DNA from: Lentibacillus daqui
GTDB taxonomy: Bacteria > Bacillota > Bacilli > Bacillales > Amphibacillaceae
Assembly: GCF_027186265.1 (NCBI RefSeq)
Contig: NZ_CP114176.1
Span: 1,550,001 to 1,614,000, forward strand
Direction: 5' to 3'
DNA length: 64,000 bases
In this document: positions 62,436 through 64,000 of the stretch, in pieces
Position numbering within the stretch: the stretch's first letter is position 1
How the letters are laid out: every line of letters starts with the position of its first letter
Notes under the pieces: generated by a model
Told to the model about the DNA's origin: nothing
Databases searched by the model: none
The model's input: the letters and a program-made list of their open reading frames with translations, nothing else
Program-made: the position numbers and the translations under genes

Positions 62436-63560
62436 GTGAGTAAGCGTGATTATTATGACGTGTTAGGTGTAAGTAAAGACGCTTCAAAAGATGATATTAA
62501 AAAAGCCTACCGCAAATTGGCGAGAAAATATCACCCTGATGTGAACAAAGAAGAGGGTGCTGCGGATAAATTTAAGGAAGTTAAAGAAGCATATGAAGTT
62601 TTAAATGATGAGCAAAAACGGGCACAGTATGATCAGTTTGGCCACGCTGGTGCACAGAGTCAAGGATTCGGCGGGTTTGGCGGTGCACAGGACTTCGGTG
62701 GCTTTGGTGATATTTTTGACATGTTCTTTGGTGGTGGCGGTCGCAGTCGTGACCCGAATGCCCCACAACAAGGTGCGGACTTACAGTATACGATAACACT
62801 TGATTTTGAAGAAGCTATTTTCGGAAAAGAAACTGATATTCGCATTCCAAAAGATGAGACATGTGAAACTTGCCATGGATCGGGGGCAAAGCCTGGTACA
62901 AAAACTGAAACGTGTTCACATTGTCACGGTTCCGGCCAATTGAACACGGAACAAACTACACCATTTGGCAAGGTAGTAAATCGCCGGGTTTGTCATTATT
63001 GTAATGGAACAGGTAAAATTATTCCTGAAAAATGCCGTACCTGTGGTGGTAAAGGTACAGTAAAAAAACAGAAGAAAATTCATATATCGATTCCGGCTGG
63101 TATTGATGAGGGACAGCAAATCCGTGTAGCCGGAAAAGGCGAACCTGGCGTTAATGGTGGCCCTGCCGGTGATCTTTATGTCGTTGTCCGGGTTAAAGCC
63201 CATGAGTTCTTTGAGCGCGAAGGCGACCATATTTTTTGTGAACTACCCGTAACCTTTACACAGGCGGCGCTTGGGGACGAAGTGGAAGTTCCAACCGTTC
63301 ATGGTAAAGTAATGCTGAAAATCCCAGCGGGTACGCAAACAGGTAAAACGTTCCGGCTCAAAGGAAAGGGAGCACCCAATGTTCGCGGCTACGGATACGG
63401 TGATCAGCATGTTAAAATCCGCATCGTTACACCACAAAAGTTAACCGACCGCCAGAAAGAACTGCTTCGTGAATTTAACGAGATTGGTGGAAATGATGCA
63501 ACAGAGGAACAAGATGACTCTTTCTTTCAACGTTTTAAAAAAGCCTTTAAAGGTGATTAA
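62436..63560 (+). CDS. dnaJ: Chaperone protein DnaJ (Hsp40)
   Basis: 374 residues: J domain (about 1-70, YHPDVN contains HPD), Gly/Phe-rich linker (about 75-105), zinc centre with four repeats CETCHGSG, CSHCHGSG, CHYCNGTG and CRTCGGKG, then two client-binding beta domains. It stimulates DnaK ATPase. GTG 62436 or nearby is the start, with GGGGAGTG upstream. Confidence 0.98.
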   Translation: MSKRDYYDVLGVSKDASKDDIKKAYRKLARKYHPDVNKEEGAADKFKEVKEAYEVLNDEQKRAQYDQFGHAGAQSQGFGGFGGAQDFGGFGDIFDMFFGGGGRSRDPNAPQQGADLQYTITLDFEEAIFGKETDIRIPKDETCETCHGSGAKPGTKTETCSHCHGSGQLNTEQTTPFGKVVNRRVCHYCNGTGKIIPEKCRTCGGKGTVKKQKKIHISIPAGIDEGQQIRVAGKGEPGVNGGPAGDLYVVVRVKAHEFFEREGDHIFCELPVTFTQAALGDEVEVPTVHGKVMLKIPAGTQTGKTFRLKGKGAPNVRGYGYGDQHVKIRIVTPQKLTDRQKELLREFNEIGGNDATEEQDDSFFQRFKKAFKGD

Positions 63561-63687
63561 TCATGTTTTTTAATGGTGCCCTGAAGACGGGTGCCATTTA
63601 CATAGTAAAAAAAGAGAACACATGCAGATTATCTCTGGGATGCTTGGTGTCTGACAGCTGCATTTGTTCAAGAAATGGGTGGATGGA

Positions 63688-64000
63688 TTGAAGTGGTCGG
63701 AAATATGTGTTCATACAACAAATGAAGCAATTGAACCAATATCGAACATTCTTCATGAAAACGGGGCAAGTGGTGTCGTGATTGAAGACCCACTGGACTT
63801 GGTAAAGGTGAAGGAAAATGAATTTGGGGAAATATACGAGTTGAATCCCGATGAATATCCTGAAGAAGGTGTATATATTAAAGCCTACTTACCCGTTAAT
63901 AGCTTTATAGGTGATACGGTAGATGAAATCAAGCAAGCCATTAATAATTTACTGATCTATGATATAGATTTAGGTCGTAACCAGGTTACCTTAAGTGAGG
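63688..64000 (+). CDS. prmA: Ribosomal protein L11 methyltransferase PrmA, 5' part
   Basis: The reading frame opens at TTG 63688 (GGGTGGA upstream): LKWSEICVHTTNEAIEPISNILHENGASGVVIEDP..., 104 residues up to the window end. This is the N-terminal substrate-binding domain of PrmA, which methylates L11. The SAM domain is outside the window. Location after dnaJ matches Bacillus. Confidence 0.93.
   Translation, partial: MKWSEICVHTTNEAIEPISNILHENGASGVVIEDPLDLVKVKENEFGEIYELNPDEYPEEGVYIKAYLPVNSFIGDTVDEIKQAINNLLIYDIDLGRNQVTLSE

Noticed and set aside
63571..63600. AATGGTGCCC/GGGTGCCATT hairpin between dnaJ and prmA
   Set aside because: It needs two wobble pairs and has no T tract; not a convincing terminator.
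1..64000. CRISPR arrays, tRNA or rRNA genes, prophage or defence islands
   Set aside because: Looked for and not found; gene content is housekeeping apart from the polysaccharide operon and the IS91-like element.

Overview
The window is chromosomal DNA of a low-GC, endospore-forming, potentially competent Bacillaceae. The gene order is that of the Bacillus subtilis yrb/yrv/yrr and yqe regions. Sporulation genes (spoVB, rsfA, sigK, sda, gpr, yqxA), competence genes (comN, comEA-EB-EC), two T-box leaders and a CIRCE element all point the same way. The intergenic repeats suggest an Oceanobacillus/Virgibacillus-type genus, but that is inference only.

Layout. 1-10.4 kb: 5' part of spoVB (minus), comN, secDF, a LapA-like membrane protein, recJ-apt-relA-dtd, then a short cell-wall amidase on the minus strand. 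10.4-16.5 kb: a small HTH-like ORF, T-box/hisS-aspS, 6S RNA, and convergent rsfA and rarA. 16.5-24.1 kb: cymR-nifS-mnmA-yrrB-recD2, a small zinc-ribbon ORF and an AI-2E family permease. 24.1-33.9 kb: T-box/alaS, ireB-ruvX-yrzB, mltG, yrrM, udk, greA, yrrS, mtnN, yrhC. 34.2-38.9 kb: a four-gene exopolysaccharide operon resembling ydaK-ydaM-ydaJ-ydaL. 39-40.4 kb: sigK (uninterrupted) and sda (minus) with a DnaA-box cluster. 40.6-49.7 kb: yqeG-yqeH-aroE-yqeI-nadD-yqeK-rsfS-yqeM and the comE operon. 49.9-53.6 kb: yqzM, holA, rpsT, gpr, yqxA. 53.6-55.2 kb: an IS91-like element with a frameshifted transposase. 55.3-64 kb: lepA, hemW, hrcA-grpE-dnaK-dnaJ and the start of prmA.

Most genes are housekeeping: translation and tRNA charging or modification, the stringent response, DNA repair, protein secretion, heat shock, and cysteine/SAM recycling. 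The accessory content is the exopolysaccharide operon, the IS91-like element and two families of short intergenic repeats. Family 1 has inverted ends GTGTTCAAAAAG/CTTTTTGAACA and about eight full, deleted or solo copies. Family 2 has the CCGTCCGG...CCGGACG type ends, with one full and two decayed copies. No tRNA, rRNA or CRISPR array was seen. The most unusual points are the repeat families and their shared internal hairpin module, the degenerate GGDEF protein heading the polysaccharide operon, the absence of spoIIP from its usual slot, and the slippery-site frameshift in the IS transposase.
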